Origin: Takakia lepidozioides
Lineage: Eukaryota; Streptophyta; Takakiopsida; Takakiales; Takakiaceae
DNA: 64,000 bases
NCBI GenBank assembly: GCA_030704615.1
Contig: CM060731.1
Span: 3,162,001 to 3,226,000, forward strand
Direction: 5' to 3'
Shown: positions 53,653-64,000 of the stretch, piece after piece
How positions within the stretch are numbered: the stretch's first letter is position 1
Layout of the letters: the number at the start of each line of letters is the position of its first letter
Made by a program: the position numbers and the translations under genes
Notes under the pieces: model-generated
Seen by the model: only the letters and a program-made list of their open reading frames with translations
Database searches by the model: none
What the model was told of the DNA's origin: nothing

Positions 53653-54658
53653 CCCTGCCTTCTTCTAAAAACCACGTCTTTGCCCCTAAAAACTCTCTCT
53701 AATGATGATCACCTTCGCTCTCCTTCTGAAGCCTTGGGGTCGCCCAAGTAGTCTCCCTCTGCTTCTTAATGAAGCCGTCAGCCTTCAAATGTGTGCTTCC
53801 TCTCTCTGAACTGAGAAGCAATGGGTGTCCTTTCCTGTGCTCTCCCACGCCTTAAGCACACTCCTCCCTTCCTCTTCCAATAAATCCACCAGCCCCTTCT
53901 CACAATCAGCCCCAACCTGAGAGAACAGCCTGTTTGAACAATACAGGTGACCCCAATCTCTCTCCCTTTTCCCGTTGTTTCCTGCACAACCGCTTCCCGG
54001 GCTCGACACCCACAGACAGGACCAAGTTCTGGCTGCCCAAGAAAAGGCGGGTATTTGAACTAGAAATTATCAAGCGAATGCTTTCGAAATTTATTCACAG
54101 AGTTGTCGAGACTTGACTCATTCGTTGATTACCTCCTTTGCTCCAATTTTGAGCCCTTGGTTGCGCAGCAACATTCGGGATTGTCTTTGTCAATTAGGGT
54201 GTCGAGATTCGAGAAGTAGTTGCTAAACATAACCCTCTCCTAAACCCTAAACCCTGTGCCCTATACCTGTCTCCAGTCTCGATATTAGTCTCGAACGACG
54301 AAGACCCATAAGTCGAATTTGGAGTGGAAACGATGTGATCAATTGTCTGAATAAAAGATACTGAAGGAGATAGGAAGGGGAAAAGATCGAGTTAGCTTTG
54401 TGGAGAGAGAGGGAGAGATTTGTCCTGATTGAATGATCTGTATCTTTTCCCAAAACCCAGAGGCCGCTTGGAGATGAAAGTTTCTGAGCTTGTGGATTAT
54501 ACTTCGTGTGGTACCCAGGATTTGGGGTGGACAGGCCACTCGACTGACCGATTAATTTGACAGTGGTAAAGAAAGTGAAACAAAGAGCAGTCTGAGAGGA
54601 AGCGAATTTTGCATAAGCTGTTGTGGTTAGGCAGATCCCCTGATCTGGCGTATTGGTC
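53653..54658. promoter_or_regulatory. shared promoter of RuvBL1 and RPC31, with telo-box
   Basis: One kilobase between divergent start codons. A telo-box TAAACCCTAAACCCT lies at 54241-54255. Such motifs recruit Myb-type telomere-repeat-binding factors and mark genes induced in cycling cells. No other gene fits here. Confidence 0.6.
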
Positions 54659-57600
54659 ATGTCGGGTCGGGGAGGCCGTGGGCGTGGGCGCTTTGGGCGC
54701 GGGTATAGGCCGGGAGGACGTGATGAAGATGGCAATGCCATCGTTCCCAAAAAACGCGACGGACCTCCTCCTCTTTTTCCAGTACGTGTCCTTCCCCATC
54801 TTCCTTCAGTATCTAATACTAGGGGATTTAACGTGGAGCCAAGAATTTGGATCTTTGAAGTCGGTCACTTGGAGGGCTCTCCATGTCAATTATGTATGCA
54901 TTCCCACACAGTTCATTCGGCGTTTCGAAATAAAGTAGAGAAACGTACTGAGAAGGGCCACAGGAAAATTCTCTCTGTCCGTGCTCGTCTTGGCCGCAAC
55001 GAGTAAATAGCTTCGTGTAAGCAGAGAGCCAGAATCAGGCCATGCCTGTTACTCATCCTCTAAGCAAATTAGCCGATCAATATGCCCACAATTTGGCAGC
55101 ATTCATGCTGGTACTACTTGAGTCATTATCTGGATTGACAATTCAATTGGTTTACAACACATTGCCAGTGAATTAAGAGGCCACGCCACGCCACGCGACA
55201 TGTGGTTCTGGGTTTCAGCTGCACATAGGCCATGGGTTACCGCAGCGTCAGTGGGAGCTTTGTCTCCCTGTCTACCTTCTGTACACTTTACAATTTGAGA
55301 ATTTTCTAACCCATAAGCTTGGGGTTGGGAGTATGCAGAAATTGGAGCAGCTTCCAGATTGGCCAGAGATTACTCCAAAGGAGGAAATGCTGTTAAAACG
55401 ACGTCGACAGTTGGAAACAGCCTGGAATGCATCACCTTACTACATCGAAAAACCTAAGGAAAAGACTGGTATGCAGTTTCCAGAATTTAGAAAGGAATTG
55501 AAGGGTTCAACTTGTCTGTGTCAAAAGGGAAACCTGCTACCCCAACACCAGTCTTGATATGAGGAACGTTCTAATTGTGTGTAATACTTTGCAATCTAGC
55601 AGGGCATCTAAGACAACCTGTGCTCTCTTGTTGTCATCCATGGTTATCTTTGTGTTTTCTAAAGGATCAGACTGAGCAACTTTTAGTTGCATTCACAAGA
55701 TGAGTCACTTGGAGCTGTTGTCCAACTGCATTTTCTCATGGTTGCTGCAGTGGGGATCGCGGCTGAAATAGAGCGCTATTCAGATCGATACAGGGGGAAT
55801 GTCCGAGATCGACCTCCTCTGTCATCTTTCCTCAAATTGGCCCCTGCCCATTTCCCAGCCGAATTGGTTCAAGGTGATATTTCACCCCCCACCCTCCCAC
55901 CTCTCTGTCTGTCCCTCTCAAAAACCCAGAAATCAAACACACGCCCTATTAAGGCTGCAGCTCTCTCCCTAGCTCGGATTGGTTGCAGTCCGAGAGTCCA
56001 TGCTGTTGTCTGTGTGGTGGTTTTTGAGTAAATGCAAAGAAGGTGGAGTGGTCGTTTTTACTCTTTTCTATACTAATCTGATTTTAATCATAACCAGGTC
56101 GCGGTCGTGGACGGGGCGCTCAGACAGCAGGATCTGCACAATGGACACTGCAGACAAACACAAATGGTGAGGTTTTGAACCAAGCTGATTCTTTGGAAGA
56201 GTATAGTTGCCTTCTTTTTTGTCTCTGTAATCAACGCAAGGGAGCATGGCAGGCACAGGTCACACTAGAAAATGTTTCGAACACGAGTTCATATTGAACA
56301 AAAGTGCCACAAGAAATGAAAGGAAATGAAATGGTACTTATAACGTCCGTGGAAAGCTCAAAGAGCTTATGGGACAAAATGGAAAAAAACAAGAGAGAGG
56401 AGACAAAACCAGGGCCAAAAAGCAGCCCAAAAGCAACTACTGCTCAAGGGATTGCCTAAGGGTCAAGGCCTCGTGCAGGTAAGCTGCCAAGCATTTCTGA
56501 TCCTCATGATGGAAGACTCCAGTGAGAGTTTGAGTTCCATGGAATAGACAGTGAAATCTCCCACGGATCGAAGTGTTCTTCAGTTCAATTTCCTGGTTGC
56601 GCCCGGTGCAAGCTGGCCATAGGCGGTCCTCCCGTTGCAGGTTTTCCCATCTACCAGTCTCTATCCGTAGATTGTGGGAGCCCACCCTGAACCACTCCAA
56701 TGCCCTCAGGAGGGAAGGAGATAAAGGCACTGAACGGTAGTTGGGCCTCAAGCTTCTATCATCACGGAGAACCAAGAATGTCTCCCGATAGAAATGGAGT
56801 TTTGTTGTGAGAATGGGTAGCATCCAAGTTCTCCTGATTTGTTCGAAGGTAGGCTTCCCGCCCTGAGTTTAAAATTTCAGTCTAGTGCCAAGGGTAGATA
56901 GGCCCTTGAGATCATCCTTAAGGTCCTCGCCCATGTCATAGACTGGAAACAAGTTCAGGCAGGTATTATGCCTAACTTCATTTTCATCAGACAGTCTTTG
57001 GGCATCAGACATGGGTGTCCAGGTCAGCTTCATCCAGTAGGGTCAATTCTTCTAGACTGATATTCAGATACGTAAAAATCTCTTCTACCCTTTTCCGCCA
57101 AGACTTAGCCTGTTTAACAGGACGGTCTTCTTCCAAGAAATAGCATCGATTACCTTAGGGTATCTGGTACTAGGCATGCAATTCAACTGACCCCACCATC
57201 TGGCCTTGAATTCATCACGTCGAGATCTTAAGGGATAGGCCAAACTCGCCCCGAACAGCTACATTAGCTGTTCTAAAACAAGCCAACATGCTTTCTTTGA
57301 GCCCCACAACCTAAATGGATTGTAGTGATCTAGCATGATGGAAATTGTTGACCCACACATTGCAAACCATGGTCCTTCAACTTCAGTATTAAGCCCTCTG
57401 CAGTGGAAAAATTTAGTGAGCCCCAAAGCTTTGCGTTTAGCTGATTGAATCACTTTTTGTATATGGGCATCCCAGTTACAGTTGGGGGAAAACTCAACGG
57501 AGAGAGATAGATAGATACCCAGAGGTAGAAATACATTCTAGAGGCGAATTTGACTGGATGGAGGGAAAATACAGGATAATTCTCATATTTTTGTGGCTGA

Positions 57601-60600
57601 TTGTGTAATCTCTGGATGCTTGCTTCACAGATCTTCGCAGGCTGGACCGGCTCGCATCACTTGAACAAAGGAACAGTCAAATGGGAAATGATGTAGGGTG
57701 CCAGTGTCACTCATCCATTTTCCTTTGCTAAGATGCATGTTGATTTCCTCACACATGCTCTCTCACGTCATACACAATGCATGCTGTCTCTCTGTCTTTC
57801 TCTCTCTCAAGCAATTTTTTTTTTTTTTTCTCTCTCAAGCAATGTTCCACCCAAACTGGGCGCGGGGTCTATGGCCACAAGGCTACGCAAACAGCGTCTT
57901 AAAGGATGGTTTGTTCACATCTGTCATATTGTGCTCGAATTTAGGGTGCTGTCCTCAATTAATCAAGTTCAAATTACCAGATGCATATAAAGCTTACAAT
58001 GTGTGCTGGAACACCAGGGATACACTCTTAGGTTGGGCGTTGCTTGTCCTCAAGTGTGTGTCTCAAAAGAGGGCTTCTAAATGCTAGTTTTGATATTGTA
58101 TTTGTTGTACTCTAGGAGAAAAGTGGGAAAGAAGAGGAAGAGAAGAAGGCAGGAGAGGGGGAGGGCGAGGGCGAGGGAGACGAAGAACAGCTTGAGGATG
58201 AGGAGGAAGATCTTGAGGATGACTATGCTCAGGTGTCCTCCGATTTCATTGATGAGTTTGCGGATTCCTTCTATATCGTGTCTCATGGTTTCATCAAACA
58301 ACATTGTGACGAAGACATACTAGGGTTGCGTATCTCTCTTGTTTGTTTCCCTATGTAAACTCCAGAATTGTCAAGAAAAGAAGTTACCACCTAGTGGTTG
58401 AGTACCCTTGTTAGTTGGCGTTAGAGGCATGGGTAGTCCATTTCCGGGTCTACAGACAGGGTAACCCTCAAAACCTAATCCAGCCTTGAGGCGTTCAAGA
58501 TCATCAACATTGCAGGCGGCCTGCCTCGATCTAGGCCACCTGCTGAACAGTGACCTCTAGCACTGTGACGTAAGCACAGAAATTGCGACAGAAGTGGAGA
58601 TCAGTTTGCTAGAGTTGGTTTGTATGTGACGCTCCAGATTGTGATCTTAAAACTTTGTCATTGGGTGTCATACCCACTAGCTCGATGTTAGGAATCTGCT
58701 ATTATCATGGCAATGATCATTGATTATTACAGGCAACTTGCTATGTGGTTGGCTGAGGGGGAATCTGTGGTGGTGTGGGATAGAATTATGGATTTGATGA
58801 TGATGATGAATACGACATGGATGATGGTGGTGGTGAAGATGGTATGTCACGGTTTCAATCCATACAGATTTTAACCCTTCGTCTTCATGCTTTCATGGTT
58901 TATGTTGAATAGAGCTGGTCAGGGGAGAGGATGGGCATTAAAATGGTATCTTTCAGGCAAAAATTCAGACCAGGTTGTTTATTGTTTCCACAGTCCCAAA
59001 GGGCTTATGGAAGCAAATAATGTTCTCATGCCATTCCCTGCGAGTGTTGGCTTGCCATAGCCTTACTGCTTATGGAAGTAAAGAGAGAGAGAGAGAGAAT
59101 GTACTCATAAGACGTTGTTTGCCGTAGCCTTGTGGCCATTGACCCCGCGCTCAGTTTGAGTGGAACATAGAGATTGTACTCATAAGACGTTGTTTGCCGT
59201 AGCCTTGTGGCCATTGACCCCGCGCCCAGTTTGAGCGGGAACAAAAGGGACAGAACCTATCTCTGTCAGGGGCTGACGTTGGTAGTAAGACTTACCTCCA
59301 TATAAAGAATTAATCCGGGTTTTCCAGATATCCTCTAGAAATCCCTTCACACAAGCATCAATCTGCTGTGTGTGATTTGCCCAAAAACTAGGCCTCAGGA
59401 GGGCCTGGGCTTTTGGCTCAGCCTCGAGACTTTCAAAGTTGGTAAACAGGGGTACAGGCACAATTCCCTTAATAGATTTGAAGAGAGCGTCTCTTTGGTG
59501 AGAGAACCCCGGACAGTGTATCAGAAAATGAATACTGTCTTCAGATTGCCCACACAACGGGCAATTGCACTCTCCCTTTCCTCTCTGCTTCTGTTTGCTG
59601 TACAAAGGTAGGCTTCCTGCCCTGAGTTTAAATTTCATCTAGTGCGAGAGTGGGTAGACCCTTGAGGTCATCCAAGATGTCCTCCCAAACGTCACAGACT
59701 GGAAACAAGTTCAGGGAAGTTTTCTGCCTAACTTCATTTTCATCAGACAATCTCATGGCAACAGACATGGCTGAGGACACGACAGCCTCTAAGTCAGATT
59801 TATCCAGCAGGGTCAAGACTTGCGGATCCAGGTCCAGGTCCTTGAGGATCTCTTCTACTCTCTTCTGCCAGGACTTAGCCTGTTTGACAGGGCGGTCCTG
59901 TTTCCAAGATATAGAGTCGATTAACTTAGGATATCTGGTGTTGGGCATATGTTGCAGCTGACCCCACCATCTGACCTTGAATTCATCTCGTCGGGAGCTT
60001 AAGGACGGAATGCCAAACTCACCCCGAACAGCCACATTGGCTGTTTTGGAGCATGCTGACATACACTCCTTAAGCACCCCCACTTGAATGGATTCTAGAG
60101 ACTTAGCCTGGTTGGAGTTATCAACCCATATAGCAGATCCGTACTCCAAGGCAGGTCTAATAACGCGACAAAGCATGGTTTTCTTGACCTCAGAGTTGAC
60201 CCCTCTGCAGTGGAAAAATTTAGTGAGCCCCAGAGCTTTGCCCTTGCCAGTTTGAACAACTTTCCGGATATGTGCATCCCAATTACAATTGGAGGAGAAC
60301 TCAACGCCCAGGTAAGTGTAGGAAGGGAGGACCGGGATCTCTTGGCTACCCCACTGCCACTTAAGATCACTTCCTCCCTCTCCTCTGTCGTTGAACATAG
60401 ACAGAACATAGAGAGAGAGAGAGAGAGAGAGAGGGATGGAGAGAATGTTTCCTTTGACGGTTCCCGGACATTACCTTCAGGGGACAGTCAGGGTATGTGT
60501 GACAACCTGCACATTTGTAGTGCTTAACCACATCCCACTACAATCCTGTTATAGAACTCGTGTTTGATGGACAGACAGGTATAGACATCATCCTAGAGAA

Positions 60601-60789
60601 TAGTGTCTTTCCAGCATACTGCTCTATTAACTTGCTTACAGATGTGAGACAGTGAGTCACCCCATTTGTAGATGACCGCTTAATATTTCAATGTGAGCCC
60701 TTCTGTGTCCTGTGCTCTGATAGTGTGCAGCTAGTATGCTGGCTAATTTTTGAGACGCTTTTTTTGGGGCAGAGGGAGCCACCTACTAA
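54659..60789 (+). CDS. RNA polymerase III subunit RPC31/RPC7-like
   Basis: Eight exons (54659-54781, 55318-55468, 55751-55873, 56098-56166, 57631-57692, 58116-58232, 58784-58841, 60773-60789) join in phase to 239 residues. The N-terminus is Gly/Arg-rich (MSGRGGRGRGRFGRG). The family core follows: KLEQLPDWPEITPKEEMLL, ETAWNASPYYIEKPKEK, AAEIERYSDRYRGNVRDRP and FLKLAPAHFPAELVQG. The C-terminal third is Glu/Asp-rich (DEEQLEDEEEDLEDDYAQ, NYGFDDDDEYDMDDGGGED), as in RPC31. The last exon is only 17 nt and supplies DEGATY-stop. RPC31 sits in the RPC82-RPC34-RPC31 initiation subcomplex of Pol III, which transcribes tRNA and 5S genes. Introns 4, 5 and 7 hold LINE pieces. Confidence 0.88.
56300..57545 (-). 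mobile_element. LINE fragment (copy B) in RPC31 intron 4
   Basis: Antisense to the host. Minus-strand pieces match copy A: KALGLTKFFHCRGLNTEVEG at 57259-57453, then the region with the RLSDENEV-like string near 56990, and GKP-T-F and R-I-E-T-G-R-W-type zinc region at 56437-56823 (LRIETGRWENLQREDRLWPA then CTGRN). Its 3' part differs from copy A, so it may belong to a sister subfamily or be chimeric. Many frameshifts. Confidence 0.75.
57839..57900 (+). mobile_element. LINE 3'-tail remnant in RPC31 intron 5
   Basis: About 60 bases reading ATGTTCCACCCAAACTGGGC and TATGGCCACAAGGCTACGCA match the LINE tail in the opposite orientation to copies A-C. Preceded by a poly(T) and CT-rich stretch at 57791-57838. 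Confidence 0.75.
59020..60400 (-). mobile_element. LINE, reverse transcriptase C-terminal part (copy A)
   Basis: Antisense in RPC31 intron 7. The frame at 59628-60398 encodes the reverse transcriptase thumb and connection: SYTYLGVEFSSNCNWDAHIR, LTKFFHCRGVNSEV, RPALEYGSAIWV. It reads into 59180-59638 after a one-base shift, giving FKLRAGSLPLYSKQKQRGKG and the zinc cluster CNCPLCGQSEDSIHFLIHCP (CCHC). This is the end of a jockey-like plant LINE ORF2. The 5' part with the catalytic YxDD is missing. The 3' end is a 75-bp tail unit in tandem (59101 and 59176). Confidence 0.88.
60404..60434. repeat. GA microsatellite at LINE edge
   Basis: An (AG)n run abutting the truncated 5' end of LINE copy A. 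A similar GAGAGA run at 59083-59098 lies beside its tail. Confidence 0.8.
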
Positions 60790-62021
60790 AATGCTGCAGA
60801 AGGATTAATCGTGGAAAGGCCAATTTGTGACTGCAAGCCCGCCACTTGCTCATGTCACCAAGGTACCCTTAATTTCCATCTTCAAAAACTCACTGACCTA
60901 GAATTGACACTGGGTTCAAGGTACAGGGTTGTCTGAGTAACACTGTTAACATAATGGTAGTTGAGATTGTGTCATTAATTTGCTGCAATACCTTCAGTTT
61001 GTCATAAATCGTGGGCTTTCCCTGTAAGAGAGGGTCAAGTTCTCCATAGTGGAACCAGGAAATTCAGCTCATTGAGAAATCTTGGTTGGTCAGTTTTCTG
61101 AGACTGTTCCTGATTGTGGTATCCACTCGATCAAGCAGCCATGTGTGACCATGAGGCAAACTTACAGTTTTTGAGCCGCCTTGTTGTGGGATACAGTTGT
61201 TAGGAATCTTAAGTTCACAAGCAGCCGTAAGTTATTTATGTTTATCCAATGTGTTGCTGCTTAAGATGGACCACCAATCTTGTTCGATGAGAGGATGAGA
61301 CAACAGTTTGTGAGACAAAAATTTGCGAGACAACAGTTTTACTGATTTGGTGGAATTTGCAGCGATTCTATCTATCGGAGAAATCTCGTGGGTTAGCTCA
61401 AGAAAGTCTCCAGTCCTAATTGTTATTCAGGTTCTGGGCGTGCAAGTTCTGGGCGTGCAAGTCAAGGCTCACCATGGTACAATCCTGTTGTTTGCAGGGG
61501 ACTGCAAGGATGATGTAGTTCATCTGAGCTGTATGAAGTGCCCGATGTCATAGTGTTGGAAAAGAAGGCTGAATTTGTGAGCTGGCTGGCTTTTCTAGAG
61601 ATGATTGCAGCACAAGGTTACCTTTCAATTGATTATATTCAAGCAAGTTCAATTCAATTATCAATAGCTCAGTTACAGCTGTTGGATGGCATTCACCTTC
61701 CATACAAAAGGTGGTAGACTTTTAACTAGGTGACACCATAATTTATGCTTGCAAACAAGACTACTTTTTTTCTTGATCTTTTTCTTTTTGGGGGATTTGA
61801 GTTGTTTGGATAGAAGTTAGAAACTGGTTACTCTGGTTGATGGTAGAAGGGATTGACTTTCCCAGAGAAAGTGAAGAGAGAACTTGTGCATGATTGGAAA
61901 GAACTCTTGATACTCTTGGATACTGTCAGGAATCTAGAATTGAGAACAAGTGTAACTAATAGCATACCCTACAGCTGGCCTCTTTGCCTAGGGTTTTTAA
62001 CATGCACATGGTCATGACTTC
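60790..62021. other. RPC31 3' UTR and intergenic
   Basis: No gene is recognised. A 16-bp unit TTCTGGGCGTGCAAGT is tandemly doubled at about 61432-61463. Confidence 0.4.
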
Positions 62022-64000
62022 TCAAAGCACTGACATAGCTTGAGTTTGGGATTTGGGAGGCAAGACATGATAATGAATTAGCCGGCGTTCCTCCCCACCC
62101 ACTGTAATGGGCCATTTCTTGTCAGCCCTCATGTGCAAAGCCCGTGTTACAAAGGGATTTCCACTAAGAACATAAACATCAGCGTGGCTACATTGTGATT
62201 TCAGAAACCTACCGAGTGCTTGCCATGTGGCACCCAACCACTCCTCATCATCCCTAAACAGGCACATCCAACCCCAAAGCGTACTCTTAGTGCAGGCCAC
62301 CTATTAGCAGAAACTAGCCACATACCATCCAGCCTGCCCAGGAACCTGTCCATGCTTCAGGTTCTTGATGCATCTGACGGAGCACCATATGTAGAAATGA
62401 AACAGCTATGCACAACAGTAACAGACATCCTGCTACATTTGGACATGAGTTGATGGAACAGCCGGCACTATAACATTCAAATAGTTACTTCTGCAGACTC
62501 CATCGTTTGACATTCTGCAAACTTCCAAATTTGACATTAAAAACGTTAGTGCTAGAGAGTTGAGATACACCAAAAATTCATGTAGCTTTGTTTGGGCCAG
62601 AAGAGGGGAATCAGGGAAAGAGAGAAACCTTGAGTCAGCAAGGCGAGAGCCCCAGGGAGGATTGACAACCACCAGAGAAGGGACTATGGGAGGACAATAC
62701 AACCGGCAGTCCTTGCAGCTCAGTTCAAGCATATCACGCACGCCCGCGGACTGAGCATCGCGGTCACACAGGGACAATGCCCCCTCATGGATGTCATTGC
62801 CTAGCAGTCGTAAACTCGATACGGGGATTTGAGCTGCAGCAGCATCCTCTCTACATCTCTTCCATGCTTGTTCATCGAAGTCATGCCATGTCTGGCATCA
62901 AGATAAGTCGATATCTTTGTGAGGTGTAATCTGCATACCTAAACTAACTGAAGATGAAAAATTAACCATCCCAATTGCAAGCAGACTTAGCTGCTAAGAA
63001 AACATGCAAATGATCACCTGAGCACCTAACCTACCCAGCTCCTCCTCTCTAACCCAGTGTAGCAGGCATGGGCCAAAAAAATAAACATAGCATGCTCTTC
63101 CTGTGTGCCAGTTTTGCCACAACAAAGTCCCAACTACAAGGAGAACACACTGTCACCTTCTGTCTGGAGTGAAAGAACTCTCGAGGCATTGCTGTCATGC
63201 GACAGCATTCAAAACTCTATCCTAATCTAGGTCTGTTTTTTTCACAGTGTTGGAGCAAGATCTCATGGTGGACAAGAAAATACCTGGAAGGGCCAATGGG
63301 ACCGCATCAAACCTGGGGCGATGTTCTGAGCCATGAGAGCAGCCTCTATTAAAAACGTGCCAGACCCACACATTGGATCCAGAAGAACCCGTTCCTCTCC
63401 AAGGTCGTTCACGTTGGCACCTCCAAAGCTGGGCATGGCCTGATTCCAGCCAGCCATTGTCAAAACTGCAGCCGCAATCCCCTCATTTAAGCTTGCCTTG
63501 TGCATCACATCCCGGTAACCCCTCTTATGCAGACTGACACCACTCAAATCTCTGTAGAGAACAGCGGAATCCCTATATAGCGACAAAAATAAGGGCACGT
63601 CAGCGCTAGAACCCCCTTCCGCTGGTGGCTCTGGTCTGATGCCTCCGCAGGCATCCCGGATGGCATCGCAGATTGCATCCTTCGCTCTAGTGGATGCAAA
63701 CATAGAATTGGTCACATCGGAGCAATCCGAGACCCTACTTTGGACAGCGAAATTTCGAAATCTCCATTTGCCTCCAAACTGGCTCCCTGCAGCCTGTCCC
63801 ACCGTGCCCTCATTCCCCTCACTTTTCCGAGTGCCAGCATCATAATTCATCGGATCCTCTCTACTAGAACTAAGTTTCCCAGAGCGGCGCGCAGTAAATC
63901 GGGACTTAGAGGAGGCCGACGGAACCTTGGAACTGGAATTCGAATCCACCGGGGGTCCGTCATCAACAAGGAGTGCAGGCCAATCTGCAGCATCTCGAAC
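62022..64000 (-). CDS. RlmL/UPF0020-type RNA guanine-N2 methyltransferase, 5' end outside window
   Basis: Three exons are visible: from beyond 64000 to 63284, 62891-62629, and 62253-62022 with the stop. Phases match (PFQ|TWHDFDEQAW, DSR|DDEEWLGATW). A Ser-rich linker leads to DVPLFLSLYRDSAVLYRDLS and LHKRGYRD, then SAM motif I LLDPMCGSGTFLIEAALMAQ. Catalytic motif IV NPPWG is in SLVVVNPPWGSRL. The C-terminal part has FLKSQCSHADVYVLSGNP and HMRADKKWPITVGGEERRLI. Bacterial RlmL makes m2G2445 in 23S rRNA, so a plastid or mitochondrial rRNA role is plausible. The THUMP domain should lie upstream of the window edge; the exon is still open at 64000. Confidence 0.88.

Noticed and set aside
61323-61553. 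Plus-strand frame with an internal repeat (VLGVQVLGVQV)
   Set aside because: The repeat is a 16-bp DNA tandem duplication, and there is no family match or start context.

Overview
This window is nuclear DNA of a plant. The genes carry GT-AG introns, and the families include a plant-type two-LIM protein, TIM44 and the e-type RPS26. There is also a relic of a plant PLS/E-class PPR gene, and the repeats are typical of plants (Ty3/gypsy, hAT MITEs, LINEs, tRNA-derived SINEs, telo-boxes). The PPR relic, an NTF2-like gene and a 2OG oxygenase of a kind I associate with bryophytes and algae make a non-seed land plant (bryophyte, lycophyte or fern grade) my best guess. That placement is inference only.

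Layout. 1-7000 is gene-poor: a 0.52 kb direct duplication, decayed PPR and IQ-motif pieces, and a SINE fragment. 7173-8373 is a two-exon NTF2-like gene. 8783-17299 is a nested transposon: a hAT-like non-autonomous element with a perfect 8-bp target duplication, filled by a Ty3/gypsy retrotransposon whose 5' part appears inverted relative to its 3' part. 18367-26720 (-) is a 14-exon TIM44 gene. 28011-31119 (+) is a two-LIM protein gene. 32577-32928 is a complete hAT MITE. 33899-35641 (-) is an intronless tandem GH16 gene in an AT-rich island.

37835-39594 (+) is RPS26. 41231-42881 (-) is a probable plastid membrane coiled-coil protein. 43920-46270 (-) is a 2OG-Fe(II) oxygenase gene with two introns of only 41-42 nt. 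48308-53652 (-) is a complete 12-exon RuvBL1 (Pontin/TIP49a) gene. It is divergent to 54659-60789 (+), an RNA polymerase III RPC31/RPC7-type subunit gene whose introns have taken in several LINE pieces. 62022-64000 (-) is the 3' part of an RlmL/UPF0020-type RNA methyltransferase gene that runs off the right edge.

The genes form no operon or single pathway. Most are housekeeping functions (mitochondrial import, translation, Pol III transcription, chromatin remodelling, rRNA methylation), interleaved with transposon debris. Two promoters carry plant telo-boxes. The most unusual items are the double GH16 protein with a catalytically degraded first domain, the oxygenase gene with very short introns, and the hAT/gypsy nest with its inversion. 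Exon boundaries were derived by hand from splice signals, reading phase and family recall; no alignment was run.
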